Assembly (NCBI RefSeq): GCF_900129095.1
Contig: NZ_FQVA01000002.1
Coordinates: 248,001-312,000, forward strand
Length of the DNA: 64,000 bases
Origin: Microbulbifer donghaiensis
GTDB taxonomy: Bacteria > Pseudomonadota > Gammaproteobacteria > Pseudomonadales > Cellvibrionaceae
Direction of reading: 5' to 3'
The translations under genes were made by a program, and so were the position numbers. Under the pieces are notes generated by a model that was given only the letters and a program-made list of their open reading frames with translations, was not told where the DNA came from and did no database searches. Shown here piece after piece: positions 8,740-17,749 of the stretch; the first letter of the stretch is position 1, and every line of letters begins with the position of its first letter.

Positions 8740-9447
8740 ATGCTGTTGCGACAACTGTTCGATAACACTTCCTGTACCTTTACCTACCTGATCGCCGATG
8801 GCCCGGGCGGCCAGGCCCTGCTCATCGACCCGGTACTGGAAAAGCTGGAAACCTACCTGCGGTTATTCGACGAACTCGAACTCACCCTGGCCTACGCCAT
8901 CGATACCCATGTACATGCGGACCACATTTCCGCATTGGGGAAACTGCGTGAATTTACCGGCTGTGAAACGGTGCACGGTGAGCGCTCACTCGCCCGCGGC
9001 ATTAGCAGAAAGGTCGGCGACGGCGACTGGCTCCACCTGCAGCAGGTAAAACTGCAGGCCATCTACACGCCCGGCCACACCGATGACTCCTACTGTTTCC
9101 GGCTGCCGGCGAAGCCCGCCGACCTGCTGTTTACCGGCGACACACTGCTGATTCGCGGCACCGGCCGCACCGACTTCCAGCAGGGAGATGCCGAGGCGCA
9201 ATACCGCAGCCTGATGGACAGAGTCTTGTGTTTCGATGACGACACTGTCGTCTACCCGGGCCACGATTACCGCGGTATGACCTCCAGCACCATCGGCGAG
9301 GAACGCCGGCACAACCCGAGACTCCAGGTCAGTGACCAGCGCGAATACGCGCAGCTTATGGGAGCACTAAAACTGGACAGGCCCGAGCACATGGATATTG
9401 CCGTGCCGGCCAACCTGAACGGCGGACTGCTGCGGGAAGCCGGATAA
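8740..9447 (+). CDS. ETHE1-like persulfide dioxygenase (metallo-beta-lactamase fold)
   Basis: A 235-residue MBL-fold protein. The signature THVHADH gives H57, H59, D61 and H62; further metal ligands are H113 (TPGHTDDS), D134 (FTGDTLLIRGTGRTDFQ) and H175 (YPGHDYRG). By analogy with ETHE1, iron is bound by H57, H113 and D134, and the GTGRTDFQ and YPGHDY blocks are the hallmarks of persulfide dioxygenases, which oxidise glutathione persulfide to sulfite. It lies 113 bases after the desulfurase-like gene on the same strand, supporting a joint sulfur-handling role. No rhodanese domain is fused here, unlike some bacterial relatives. Confidence 0.88.
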   Translation: MLLRQLFDNTSCTFTYLIADGPGGQALLIDPVLEKLETYLRLFDELELTLAYAIDTHVHADHISALGKLREFTGCETVHGERSLARGISRKVGDGDWLHLQQVKLQAIYTPGHTDDSYCFRLPAKPADLLFTGDTLLIRGTGRTDFQQGDAEAQYRSLMDRVLCFDDDTVVYPGHDYRGMTSSTIGEERRHNPRLQVSDQREYAQLMGALKLDRPEHMDIAVPANLNGGLLREAG

Positions 9448-9474
9448 CCGAGCCGCTGGTCGAGCGCCGCTCGA

Positions 9475-10182
9475 CTAGCCGTGTACCTCGGATGGCCTGC
9501 CGTCGACTGCCTTGTCCGGCCGATAGAGGGTACCGAACAGCCAGTCGCCGATCGGGTAAGTGATATTGAAGTTGTACTTTTGCATCAGGCGCGGGTCGTG
9601 GTGCTGGGTATGCAGCCGGCGCAGCGCCGCCATGCCCGGTAAGCGACCAATCCAGGAATCCTCGCGCAGATGGTAGGCGAAGTGCAGCAGCTCGTAATTC
9701 AGGAAGTAGGCAAAGACGGCGGCCACATAGAGCCAGGCCACATTGACACCGAGCAGCCAATGCACCAGCAGCGCCGACGGTACCACCGTTAGCAACAGAA
9801 AGAACACTACCAGTACCGGAGGAAACAGCACCGCATGGAAATCGCGGCTGCCGTCAAAGGCCATGGCGTCGTGGCGAAAGAAGCGGTGATGGCGCAGGGT
9901 GTGACGCTGGTAGACACCACCGAGCCATTTGCGCCGGTGGTGCATCGGTCCTCGGTGCCCCCAGTATTCCATCAGATTGGTGTAGATAAAGGCGATGGGT
10001 ACCGTTAGCCACTGATACCAGGTCGGCTCGCGAAGCTGTAACAGACTGCAGGCAATCACGGCGAGACTAGCGCTGACGGTAAAGGCCAGGTGCAACCAGC
10101 CGTTGTACCCGGCTCCGATAAACTCCGCCCGATAGCGCTGGCGGTATTCACTGAGGTTTTTATTGTTTTCCATCCGCGGCAC
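9475..10182 (-). CDS. Fatty acid hydroxylase / sterol desaturase-family membrane protein
   Basis: A 235-residue integral-membrane di-iron oxygenase family protein. Histidine clusters of the superfamily are present in order: HRGPMHH, HTLRHHRFF, HFAYH and HTQHHDP, separated by hydrophobic helices (about 30-50, 55-70, 120-145, 147-170). Members hydroxylate or desaturate lipids, or act on carotenoids; the substrate here is unknown. The gene converges on the persulfide dioxygenase-like gene with a 27-base gap, so it is probably a separate unit. The N-terminal 20 residues are charged and cytoplasmic. Confidence 0.85.
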   Translation of the reverse strand: MPRMENNKNLSEYRQRYRAEFIGAGYNGWLHLAFTVSASLAVIACSLLQLREPTWYQWLTVPIAFIYTNLMEYWGHRGPMHHRRKWLGGVYQRHTLRHHRFFRHDAMAFDGSRDFHAVLFPPVLVVFFLLLTVVPSALLVHWLLGVNVAWLYVAAVFAYFLNYELLHFAYHLREDSWIGRLPGMAALRRLHTQHHDPRLMQKYNFNITYPIGDWLFGTLYRPDKAVDGRPSEVHG

Positions 10183-10297
10183 TCATTCACAATAGTGATT
10201 GGTGGAGCCGCTGGAGCCCTCCTGCGGACACATCCCTAAAAACCTCTCGATATGCCACCCGCAAAACCGCCGGCAGGCTCCGGCAAGCGTAAGAAGC

Positions 10298-11191
10298 CTA
10301 TCTTAACAGCAGCAGCGGTTGCTGAGTGCTCAGCAACATTTTCGCGGTAATACTGCCCAACAGCAGATCCCGCAGGCGGTTGTGGCTAAAAGCTCCCATC
10401 ACGGTCAGATCGATATCGTGCTGTGCCTGGTAGGCGGTCAGCGCCTCGACGGTCTTGCCCTCGAGACGGCTTGCGGTCACCGCCAGGCCGGCATCGTCCA
10501 GCACCGCACTGGCTTCAGCCAGCAGTCCCTCTGCCGCTTCGGCGGGGCCGACAAAAACCAGGTGGCAGGAAAGCTGGCGGAACAGCGGGCTCCCGGCGAC
10601 GAGTGCCAGCGCCTTGCGCGCCGCCTCGCTGCCGTCGTAGGCGAGCATGATGCGCTGCGGCGGCTGGAAATCCCGGTTCACCACCAGAATCGGCTTGTGC
10701 AGGGAGCGCACCACCGTTTCCAGTTGAGTACCCAGGCCCTGTTCTGAATCCTCACCGCGAATGCCCAATACCAGCACGCGAATACTGTCTTCCAGTTCGA
10801 TCAGGGATTCGCTCAGACTGTCGTGGCGCTGGCAGGTGGCGACCTGCTCTACTCCTGCCTGCTCGGCGCGCTCCCGGGCCGCCTGCAACATCAGCTTGCC
10901 CTGCTCCACCATCAGGCGCGAACGCTGCTGCTCCAGCGCGGTCAGTTCTTCCAGCAGCTCTTCCTGGCTCCCCAGGCCGATACTGCCGGTGAGGTCGGCT
11001 ACCGCCGGTACATTGCCGCGCTCGATATTGTGCAGGAGTTTCAGTGGCGCCGAGATTTTGACGGCAATCCAGGCCGCGTAGTCGCACACCGCACTGGTGT
11101 AACGGGAACCGTCGATACAGGACAGCACCAGCGGCCGCTGGCTGTGTCCGTTGACTTCTTTATTGTTATTGGCACTGCTAGTGACGGTCAT
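10298..11191 (-). CDS. Universal stress protein with two Usp domains
   Basis: A 297-residue cytoplasmic protein made of two tandem UspA-like alpha/beta domains: residues about 20-160 (starting PLVLSCIDGSRYTSAVCDYA) and 165-297 (starting RIMLAYDGSEAARKAL). The second domain ends with a helix-loop resembling the G-x2-G-x9-G-S nucleotide-binding motif but degenerate (GAFSHNRLRDLLLGS). The start codon overlaps the SulP stop by one base (TGATG), so translation is coupled. SulP and Usp genes are commonly neighbours in marine proteobacteria, and Usp is likely a regulator or stress partner of the transporter. Confidence 0.9.
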   Translation of the reverse strand: MTVTSSANNNKEVNGHSQRPLVLSCIDGSRYTSAVCDYAAWIAVKISAPLKLLHNIERGNVPAVADLTGSIGLGSQEELLEELTALEQQRSRLMVEQGKLMLQAARERAEQAGVEQVATCQRHDSLSESLIELEDSIRVLVLGIRGEDSEQGLGTQLETVVRSLHKPILVVNRDFQPPQRIMLAYDGSEAARKALALVAGSPLFRQLSCHLVFVGPAEAAEGLLAEASAVLDDAGLAVTASRLEGKTVEALTAYQAQHDIDLTVMGAFSHNRLRDLLLGSITAKMLLSTQQPLLLLR

Positions 11192-12684
11192 CAGTGTCCT
11201 CCAAGGACTCTCTCGATTTCTTCCGGTTTATCGTGCACACCGAAGCGGTCGACAATGGTCTCGCTGGCCTCATTCAGGCCAATCAATTCTACCTGCGCAC
11301 CTTCGCGGCGGAACTTGATCACCGCCTTGTCCAGCGCGTGCACCGCGGAAACATCCCAGAAATGAGCGCGGCTCAGGTCAATCACAACTTTATCCACCAC
11401 TTCCCTGAAATCAAAGGCGGCGACAAACTTGTCGGCGGAGTTGAAGAATACCTGCCCTACGACTTTATAGGTGCGGCAGCTCTCGGCCTCGTCCAGCTCC
11501 CTGGTCACATACATAAAGTGACTCACTTTGTTAGCGAAGAACAGCGACGCCAGCAGCACACCGACAAATACACCATAGGCCAGGTTGTGGGTCCACACTA
11601 CCACAACCACCGTGGCCAGCATCACCAGATTGGTGGACAGCGGCAGGCGCTTGAGATTCCGAATGGACTCCCAGTTAAAGGTGCCGATGGACACCATGAT
11701 CATCACCGCCACCAGCGCGGCCATCGGAATCACCGCGACCCAGTCACTCAGGAACACCACCAGTGTCAGCAGGCCAACCCCCGCCACCAGCGTGGAGAGG
11801 CGACCGCGACCACCGGATTTCACGTTGATGACCGACTGACCGATCATCGCGCAGCCGGCCATGCCGCCCATCGCGCCGGCGGCAATATTGGCAACGCCCT
11901 GCCCCTTGCACTCACGGTTCTTGTCGCTCGGCGTGTCGGTGAGGTCGTCGACGATGGTGGCCGTCATCAGGGATTCCAACAGGCCCACGACCGCCAGGCC
12001 GGCGGAATAGGGGAAGATGATTTGCAGGGTCTCGAAGTTCAGCGGCACATCCGGCCACAGGAAGATCGGCAAAGTGTCCGGCAACTCGCCCATATCGCCC
12101 ACGGTGCGGATATCCAGCCCCATAGTCACCGCCACTGCGGTCAGCAGCAGGATACATACCAGCGGCGACGGCACCGTCTTGCCGATCACCGGAATGTACG
12201 GGAACAGGTAGATAATGCCGAGCCCGGCCGCGGTCATCGCGTACACCTGCCAACTGCCGCCGATCAATTCCGGCATCTGCGCCATAAAGATCAGAATCGC
12301 CAGCGCATTCACGAAACCCGTCACCACCGCACGGGAGACAAAGCTCATCAGGCTGCCCAGCTTCAGGTAGCCGGCGATGATCTGCAGCACGCCGGTCAGC
12401 AATGTCGCCGCCAGCAGGTATTGCAGGCCGTGCTCCTTGACCAGTGTCACCATCAGCAGCGCCATGGCGCCGGTGGCGGCGGAGATCATGCCCGGACGAC
12501 CGCCGACGAAGGCAATTACGACGGCAATACAGAAGGAGGCATAGAGACCGACTCGCGGGTCAACGCCGGCAATGATGGAGAAGGCGATGGCTTCTGGAAT
12601 CAGCGCCAGGGCCACCACCAGGCCGGCCAGTACGTCGCGGCGGATATTGCCGAACCAGTCGGCTTTGGTTGAGGAGAGCAACAT
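11191..12684 (-). CDS. SulP-family anion transporter with C-terminal STAS domain
   Basis: A 497-residue inner-membrane transporter: N-terminal part [37 protein letters not shown] is the SulP signature helix, followed by about a dozen hydrophobic segments, and a STAS domain (about 395-495, with [23 protein letters not shown]). SulP members carry sulfate, bicarbonate or other anions with Na+ or H+; the ion cannot be settled from sequence. The ATG at 12684 is preferred; a TTG three codons upstream is possible. A beta-carbonic anhydrase is encoded at 30.5 kb but is not adjacent. It is coupled to the downstream Usp gene. Confidence 0.92.
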   Translation of the reverse strand: MLLSSTKADWFGNIRRDVLAGLVVALALIPEAIAFSIIAGVDPRVGLYASFCIAVVIAFVGGRPGMISAATGAMALLMVTLVKEHGLQYLLAATLLTGVLQIIAGYLKLGSLMSFVSRAVVTGFVNALAILIFMAQMPELIGGSWQVYAMTAAGLGIIYLFPYIPVIGKTVPSPLVCILLLTAVAVTMGLDIRTVGDMGELPDTLPIFLWPDVPLNFETLQIIFPYSAGLAVVGLLESLMTATIVDDLTDTPSDKNRECKGQGVANIAAGAMGGMAGCAMIGQSVINVKSGGRGRLSTLVAGVGLLTLVVFLSDWVAVIPMAALVAVMIMVSIGTFNWESIRNLKRLPLSTNLVMLATVVVVVWTHNLAYGVFVGVLLASLFFANKVSHFMYVTRELDEAESCRTYKVVGQVFFNSADKFVAAFDFREVVDKVVIDLSRAHFWDVSAVHALDKAVIKFRREGAQVELIGLNEASETIVDRFGVHDKPEEIERVLGGH

Positions 12685-12801
12685 AGGAAGCAAATACGGA
12701 ATTGGTCAAAAAAAGGCCGCGCACTCTACCACAAATGGCCCCCGACCCGCATTTCCCGCACAGGTCAGCAGCGCGGCTGTAATGGCGCCAAATGGAGCCT
12801 G

Positions 12802-12863
12802 TGTCCGCCGCCGCCAGGGGCGGACAGCGGACACCTGCAGCGGACACCTGCCAGGCTGTCCGC
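12802..12863. promoter_or_regulatory. Cluster of TGTCCGC/GCGGACA sites, candidate upstream activating sequences
   Basis: Five copies of a 7-mer half site lie in 62 bases: TGTCCGC at 12802-12808, GCGGACA at 12820-12826, 12827-12833 and 12840-12846, and TGTCCGC at 12857-12863. They form two dyads, and the second and third GCGGACA copies are part of a 12-base direct repeat (GCGGACACCTGC) with 13-base period. The cluster ends about 60 bases upstream of the sigma-54 promoter, the usual place for enhancer-binding protein sites. The NtrC-type regulator encoded at 18421-19803 is the natural candidate ligand; that is inference. Confidence 0.75.
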
Positions 12864-12921
12864 TGCCCCACAAAAATAAAAAAATCCAATTATTTCAATA
12901 AGTTGCAAAAACCTTAAAAAC

Positions 12922-12937
12922 TGGCACAGCCCTTGCT
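12922..12937 (+). promoter_or_regulatory. Sigma-54 (RpoN) promoter
   Basis: TGGCACAGCCCTTGCT matches the sigma-54 consensus TGGCAC-N5-TTGCW, with GG (12923-12924) and GC (12935-12936) exactly 10 bases apart. It faces the exporter operon, with the adaptor start 138 bases downstream. Transcription should begin near 12947. The upstream site cluster and the sigma-54-dependent regulator at the end of the gene group support the assignment. Confidence 0.85.
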
Positions 12938-13074
12938 CTAGTACCGGACAGGAAGGGACAAGGCCCGTCTTTCAGGCCCTGCATCCAAATTCGACTGCCG
13001 GCGCGTCACAACTTTCATAAGCACAGCGCCGGATACAAGAACTTAAAAAGAAACGCTGTACAGGAACATCGGCA

Positions 13075-14355
13075 ATGATCAGAGACACCTCGGGGCAGGA
13101 CGTACAAATCGCCGCAGTACCGCCGTGGAAAAACCCCAGAATACTGAAAATCGGCGGTGCCGTACTGGCGACCCTCGCCTTCCTCGCCTGGGGTATCAGC
13201 GCCTGGCGCGCCACCGGCTCGGTGGACAGCACCCTGTCGCTGTCGCGCATCAACGTCGCCCAGGTGGAGCGCGGCGATCTGGTCCGCGACCTGGTTGTTC
13301 AGGGTAAGGTAGTGGCCGCCAACAGCCCCACTCTGTATAGCCCGGCCCAGGGTATCGTCAAGTTCACCGTCAAGGCCGGTGACAATGTCGAGCGGGGCCA
13401 GCTGCTCGCCGAAGTGGATAGCCCGGAACTGTCCAATCAGCTGGCACAGGAGCAAGCCCTGCTCAACAAGCTGACCGTCGAACTGCAGCGCCAGAAGATC
13501 CAGGCCAAACGCCAGCAACTGGAAAACCAGCAGAAGGCCGACCTGGCCAAGGTCAATCTCACCGCCGCCCGCCGCGAACAGAAGCGCGCGGAATTATCCA
13601 TGGAAAAGCAGATCATCTCCCAGCTGGACTTCGAAAAGACCGGCGACGATCTGGCGCGCGCACAGCTGGAATACGAACAGGCAGTGCAGAACGCCGAGCT
13701 GGAAAAAGAATCTCTCGCCTTTGAAACCCAGACCCTGGAACTGCAGGTCTCCCAGCAAAAACTGCAGGTCACGGACCTGGAACGCCGGGTGCGCGACCTG
13801 AAGATTCTGTCGCCGGTAAACGGCACCATCGGCAGCCTGGCCGTGGCCCAGCGCAGCGCCATACCGGCCAACGCCCCCCTGATCACCGTGGTCGACCTGA
13901 CCAGTTTCGAGCTGGAAGCGGCGGTGCCGGAGAACTACGCCGACGACCTGGGACTGGCGATGGCAGTGGAAATCAACCTCGGCGGCAAGAAGCTGCCCGG
14001 TGAGATCACCGCGATATCCCCCGAAGTCATCGGTAACCAGGTACAGGCACGCGTACGTTTCACCGACGGACAGCCACAAAACCTGCGCCAGAACCTGCGC
14101 CTGACCGCGCGCATCCTGCTGGAAAACCGCAACGACGTAATGCTGGTCAAGCGCGGCTCCTTCCTCGACCAGAGTGGCGGCCGCTACGCATTTCGCCTCA
14201 ATGAAGAGCAGCAGGCGGAGCGAGTGCCCATCCAGATTGGCGCACTCGGCTTGAGCCAGGTGGAAATCGTCTCGGGCCTGAAGGAAGGCGACCGCATTAT
14301 CGTCTCGGCCGCCGAGGAACTGGAAAACGCACAACTGGTTGCACTCAAGCAATAA
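13075..14355 (+). CDS. Periplasmic adaptor (membrane fusion protein, HlyD/MacA-like) of an ABC exporter
   Basis: A 426-residue envelope protein with a cytoplasmic N-terminal tail, one transmembrane helix (about 26-44), a lipoyl/barrel-sandwich half (LYSPAQGIVKFTVKAGDNVERGQLLAEVDSPEL region), a long Gln/Glu/Lys-rich alpha-hairpin (about 120-235), the second lipoyl half (ILSPVNGTIGSLAV), and beta-barrel and membrane-proximal domains. It links the ATPase/permease complex encoded next to an outer-membrane channel that is not encoded here. It is first in the sigma-54 operon; an AGGA lies nine bases before the ATG. The exported substrate is unknown. Confidence 0.9.
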   Translation: MIRDTSGQDVQIAAVPPWKNPRILKIGGAVLATLAFLAWGISAWRATGSVDSTLSLSRINVAQVERGDLVRDLVVQGKVVAANSPTLYSPAQGIVKFTVKAGDNVERGQLLAEVDSPELSNQLAQEQALLNKLTVELQRQKIQAKRQQLENQQKADLAKVNLTAARREQKRAELSMEKQIISQLDFEKTGDDLARAQLEYEQAVQNAELEKESLAFETQTLELQVSQQKLQVTDLERRVRDLKILSPVNGTIGSLAVAQRSAIPANAPLITVVDLTSFELEAAVPENYADDLGLAMAVEINLGGKKLPGEITAISPEVIGNQVQARVRFTDGQPQNLRQNLRLTARILLENRNDVMLVKRGSFLDQSGGRYAFRLNEEQQAERVPIQIGALGLSQVEIVSGLKEGDRIIVSAAEELENAQLVALKQ

Positions 14356-14420
14356 GTCACAGTTTTTAATCGAACAACATTCAACGAAAAATCAGAGTCA
14401 AAACAAAAGGGAAATTCGTC

Positions 14421-15122
14421 ATGCTGAAAATGCACAATATCCGCAAGAGTTATCGCACCGATACCATAGAAACCCACGCGCTGCGCGATTTCAGCCTGCA
14501 AGTGAATGAAGGCGAATTCGTTTCCGTCACCGGCCCCAGTGGCTCGGGTAAGACCACCTTCCTGAATATCGCCGGCCTGCTGGAAACCCCGACCGGCGGC
14601 CAGTACCTGCTGGATGGCGAGGATGTCAGCAGCCTGAATGACCGCGACCGCTCGCGCCTGCGCAATGAAAAGATCGGCTTTATTTTCCAGGGCTTCAACC
14701 TGATCCCGGACCTGAACCTGTTCGATAACATCGACGTACCGTTGCGCTACCGCGGCTTCAACGCCAAGGAGCGCAAGAAGCGGATCGAGAAAGTACTGGA
14801 ACAGGTGGGCCTGTCTGCACGTGCCAAGCATCTGCCGGCGCAGCTTTCCGGCGGCCAGCAGCAGCGCGTTGCCATCGCCCGCGCACTCGCCGGCGAACCG
14901 CGCTTCCTGCTCGCTGACGAACCGACCGGTAACCTCGATTCACTGATGGCCCGCCAGGTGATGGAGTTGCTGGAATTCATCAACGAGTGGGGCACCACCA
15001 TCGTCATGGTCACCCACGATCCGGATCTGGCGCGCCGCGCGCACCGCAATATCCAGATTGTCGACGGCCAGGTTTCCGATCTGCAGCACGGCACCATCGG
15101 CGCCGCCCGTGAAATCGCCTGA
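14421..15122 (+). CDS. ABC transporter ATP-binding protein, MacB/LolD type
   Basis: A 233-residue cytoplasmic ATPase. Walker A GPSGSGKT is at 38-45, the Q-loop at FIFQGFNL (about 88-95), signature LSGGQQQ at 142-148, Walker B RFLLADE at 161-167 with catalytic E167, D-loop NLDS, and the switch histidine H199 (VTHD). The sequence is typical of the MacB/LolD/FtsE group that works by mechanotransmission with FtsX-type permeases. It follows the adaptor after 65 bases and precedes the first permease by 11 bases, consistent with one operon. Confidence 0.95.
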   Translation: MLKMHNIRKSYRTDTIETHALRDFSLQVNEGEFVSVTGPSGSGKTTFLNIAGLLETPTGGQYLLDGEDVSSLNDRDRSRLRNEKIGFIFQGFNLIPDLNLFDNIDVPLRYRGFNAKERKKRIEKVLEQVGLSARAKHLPAQLSGGQQQRVAIARALAGEPRFLLADEPTGNLDSLMARQVMELLEFINEWGTTIVMVTHDPDLARRAHRNIQIVDGQVSDLQHGTIGAAREIA

Positions 15123-15133
15123 GGGAGACTGAC

Positions 15134-16447
15134 ATGATCGGTTACTACATTTCCCTGGCGATGCGCAGCCTGCGCGGCACGCCGATACTGAGCACGCTGA
15201 TGATCGCGGCCATCGCCGTCGGTGTCGGCGCATGTATGACGGTTCTGACCCTGAACTACATGATGTCGCAGAATGCGCTGGCCCATAAGGACGACGTGCT
15301 CTATGCGGTGCAGCTGGACGGCTGGGATCCGAACGAAGCGGCGGACACACCTAATGAGCTGCCGTGGCAGCTGACTTACCAGGACGCGACCGCGCTGCTG
15401 CGCTCGGATATTCCGACGCGCCAGGTTGCCATGCACCGTTTTGGCTTTACTGTCACGCTGGACGAGTCGGAGATGCGCCCGTTTACCGCCGAGGCCCGCA
15501 TCACCACGGCGGACTTCTTCGGCCTGTTTGACGTGCCTTTCCTGTTTGGCGGCACCTGGGACGCGGCTGCGGATTTGTCTCCGGTGCAACAGGTGGTGCT
15601 GTCCAAAGCCACCAACGACAAGGTCTTCGGTGGAGAAATCAGTGTCGGCAAGACTATCAACCTGAACGGCGAACCCTTCACCGTGGTCGGGATCATCGAT
15701 CACTGGGATCCATCCCCAAAGGTTTATGACCTGAACAACAGTCCCTTCGCCGAGAGTGAGGAAATCTACATACCGTTTGGTCTGCACCGCAAGTTCGAAA
15801 TTTTCAGCTGGGGCAACACCAACGGTTGGTCCCATTCGAACGAAGAGGGTTACGAGGGATTCCTGCAGGGCGAGAGTGTCTGGATTCAATACTGGGTAGA
15901 GCTCGACTCAGCGGCACAGAAAGAAAAATACGAGGAGTTCCTGACCGGGCATATTCGCCAGCAGAAGGAGCAGGGCCGCTTCCAGCGCCCACTGAAATTT
16001 GCCCTGTCCAAGCCGTCCGAGTGGCTGGTGCTGAACGAAGTCCTGCGCGACGACAACCGCGTGCTCGGCTGGCTGTCGCTGGCCTTCCTGCTGGTCTGCG
16101 TCGTCAATGCGGTAGCGCTGCTACTCGCCAAGTTTTTGCGCAAGGCACCGGAGGCCGGCGTGCGCCGCGCACTGGGCGCCAGTCGCAACGCAATTTTTAT
16201 CCAGCACCTGATCGAGAGCAGCTGTATCGGCGTGCTCGGCGGCCTGCTGGGTATTCTGCTGTCGCTGCTGGGACTCGGCGGTGTACGCCAGCTGGCCATG
16301 GGTAAGATCGACCAGATCGCCTCCATGGACTGGCTGATGGTACTCGCCGCAATCGGACTGGCGGTGCTGGCCAGCCTGCTGGCGGGCCTCTATCCGGCCT
16401 GGCGTATCAGCCGTACCAATCCCTCCATCTACCTGAAAACCCAGTGA
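15134..16447 (+). CDS. FtsX/MacB-type ABC permease, first of two
   Basis: A 437-residue inner-membrane permease. One N-terminal transmembrane helix (about 18-38), a large periplasmic MacB-like domain (about 45-305), then three C-terminal helices (about 312-335, 360-388, 400-422) with the FtsX signature KAPEAGVRRALGASRNAIF. The ribosome binding site GAGGGAGA precedes the ATG. It is paired with a second, different permease, so the transporter is likely a heterodimer rather than a MacB-style homodimer. Confidence 0.9.
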   Translation: MIGYYISLAMRSLRGTPILSTLMIAAIAVGVGACMTVLTLNYMMSQNALAHKDDVLYAVQLDGWDPNEAADTPNELPWQLTYQDATALLRSDIPTRQVAMHRFGFTVTLDESEMRPFTAEARITTADFFGLFDVPFLFGGTWDAAADLSPVQQVVLSKATNDKVFGGEISVGKTINLNGEPFTVVGIIDHWDPSPKVYDLNNSPFAESEEIYIPFGLHRKFEIFSWGNTNGWSHSNEEGYEGFLQGESVWIQYWVELDSAAQKEKYEEFLTGHIRQQKEQGRFQRPLKFALSKPSEWLVLNEVLRDDNRVLGWLSLAFLLVCVVNAVALLLAKFLRKAPEAGVRRALGASRNAIFIQHLIESSCIGVLGGLLGILLSLLGLGGVRQLAMGKIDQIASMDWLMVLAAIGLAVLASLLAGLYPAWRISRTNPSIYLKTQ

Positions 16448-16457
16448 GGACAGCGCC

Positions 16458-17666
16458 ATGTTTGAATTGAAACCCATGTTGTCCGCCCTGTGGCGCAACA
16501 AGATTTCCGCACTGCTGATCGCGGTGCAGCTGGCACTGACGCTGGCGATCGTCAGCAACGCCACCGTGATTGTGCAGGACCGCCTGGAGAAAATGGCGCG
16601 GCCGACTGGCATAGCAGTCAGCGACATCATCTCCGTCACCTTTATGCCGGTGCCGGTAAATTACGATATGGCCGGCGCCGTTGCCGCGGACCTGGAATTA
16701 CTGCGCAATATGCCGGGTGTCGTGGATGCAACCGTAACCAACCAGATCCCCCTGTCCGGATCCGGTTCGGCCAGCACCTATTTCACCGAGCCGAACCAGG
16801 AAATCGGCGGCGAGAACGCCAACTACTACCAGACCGATGAACACTTCATCGACACCCTGGGACTGAACCTGGTGGCCGGGCGCAATTTCACGCGCGCCGA
16901 CTTCGATGTGATCGGTCCCAATGATACCTACGAACCGCGCGTCGCCATCATCACGCAGAAATTTGCCGACGTGATGTTTCCCGGCGAAGACGCCGTGGGC
17001 AAATACTTCTACAGCGGCGGCGACGGCGAACCGCGCGAGATCATCGGCGTGGTGGAGCGGCATCTGGGCGCCTGGCCCAGCTGGTCGAAGGCTGGCCAGG
17101 TGGCGTTCTATCCACTGCTGGTGACCGGCAATCACAAGCGCTACCTGATCCGCACCGAACCGGGCCAGCGCGACACGGTGTACAAGCAGATCGAGGAGAA
17201 ACTGGCCGAGCGCGACCCGCAGCGAGTTATCCACCTGGATACTCTGTCCAAGAGAATGGCGCAGAGCTATATCAGTGACAATGTCATGGTGAAGGTCTTG
17301 TCTGCGGTGATGACACTGCTGACCTTTATCGTTGCCCTCGGCATTATCGGCCTGACAATTTTCTGGATTAACCAACGCAACAAGCAGATCGGTGTGCGCC
17401 GCGCTCTTGGCGCCACCCGCGCAAATATCAGCCGCTACTTCCTGGTGGAAAATACCCTGATTGCCGGCGCCGGCCTTGCGATCGGCATGGCGGCGGCGCA
17501 GGTGATCAATCACTTTATGGTGAACCAGTTCAGCCAGCCCGTCCTGTCGATACCGACATTGCTGGTCTGCGCGTTAATACTGCTCGGCGTCAGCGTAACT
17601 GCTGCCCTGGTTCCTGCCATTCGCGCGGCCAATATATCCCCGGCCATGGCCACCAGAAGCGTCTAA
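16458..17666 (+). CDS. FtsX/MacB-type ABC permease, second of two
   Basis: A 402-residue permease with the same layout as its neighbour: N-terminal helix (about 15-38), periplasmic domain (about 40-275), and three C-terminal helices (about 282-305, 328-355, 368-392). The cytoplasmic loop NQRNKQIGVRRALGATRANI is the FtsX signature. It begins 10 bases after the previous stop with GAGGA upstream, so the two are co-translated. Low similarity between the two periplasmic domains suggests specialised roles. A terminator-like hairpin follows shortly after the stop. Confidence 0.9.
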   Translation: MFELKPMLSALWRNKISALLIAVQLALTLAIVSNATVIVQDRLEKMARPTGIAVSDIISVTFMPVPVNYDMAGAVAADLELLRNMPGVVDATVTNQIPLSGSGSASTYFTEPNQEIGGENANYYQTDEHFIDTLGLNLVAGRNFTRADFDVIGPNDTYEPRVAIITQKFADVMFPGEDAVGKYFYSGGDGEPREIIGVVERHLGAWPSWSKAGQVAFYPLLVTGNHKRYLIRTEPGQRDTVYKQIEEKLAERDPQRVIHLDTLSKRMAQSYISDNVMVKVLSAVMTLLTFIVALGIIGLTIFWINQRNKQIGVRRALGATRANISRYFLVENTLIAGAGLAIGMAAAQVINHFMVNQFSQPVLSIPTLLVCALILLGVSVTAALVPAIRAANISPAMATRSV

Positions 17667-17699
17667 ACGCTGTTTACTTCCAAAAAGTGCAAAAAGTAA

Positions 17700-17722
17700 G
17701 GGGGGGCGGATCCCCCCTTTTC
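17700..17722 (+). terminator. G/C hairpin with short T-run after the permease genes
   Basis: Six G residues (17701-17706) can pair with six C residues (17712-17717) around a CGGAT loop, followed by TTTT. It stands 34 bases after the second permease stop and 28 bases before the next start codon. It could partly terminate the exporter mRNA, lowering expression of the downstream secreted protein and regulatory genes. Confidence 0.6.
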
Positions 17723-17749
17723 TACTGTAACCACACTAAGGAAATCCCC

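Larger units (their letters stand above)
12685..13074. other. Intergenic regulatory region upstream of the exporter operon
   Basis: This 390-base region contains the divergent promoters of the SulP gene (minus) and the exporter operon (plus). It carries the GCGGACA/TGTCCGC site cluster and the sigma-54 promoter described separately, and an A/T-rich stretch (12871-12920) between them that could favour bending. The leader from about 12947 to 13074 carries no gene I can support. Confidence 0.7.

Noticed and set aside
11194..12672. 492-codon plus-strand frame opposite the SulP gene
   Set aside because: Antisense shadow with His/Gln-rich composition and no signal or domain; the SulP signature is on the minus strand.
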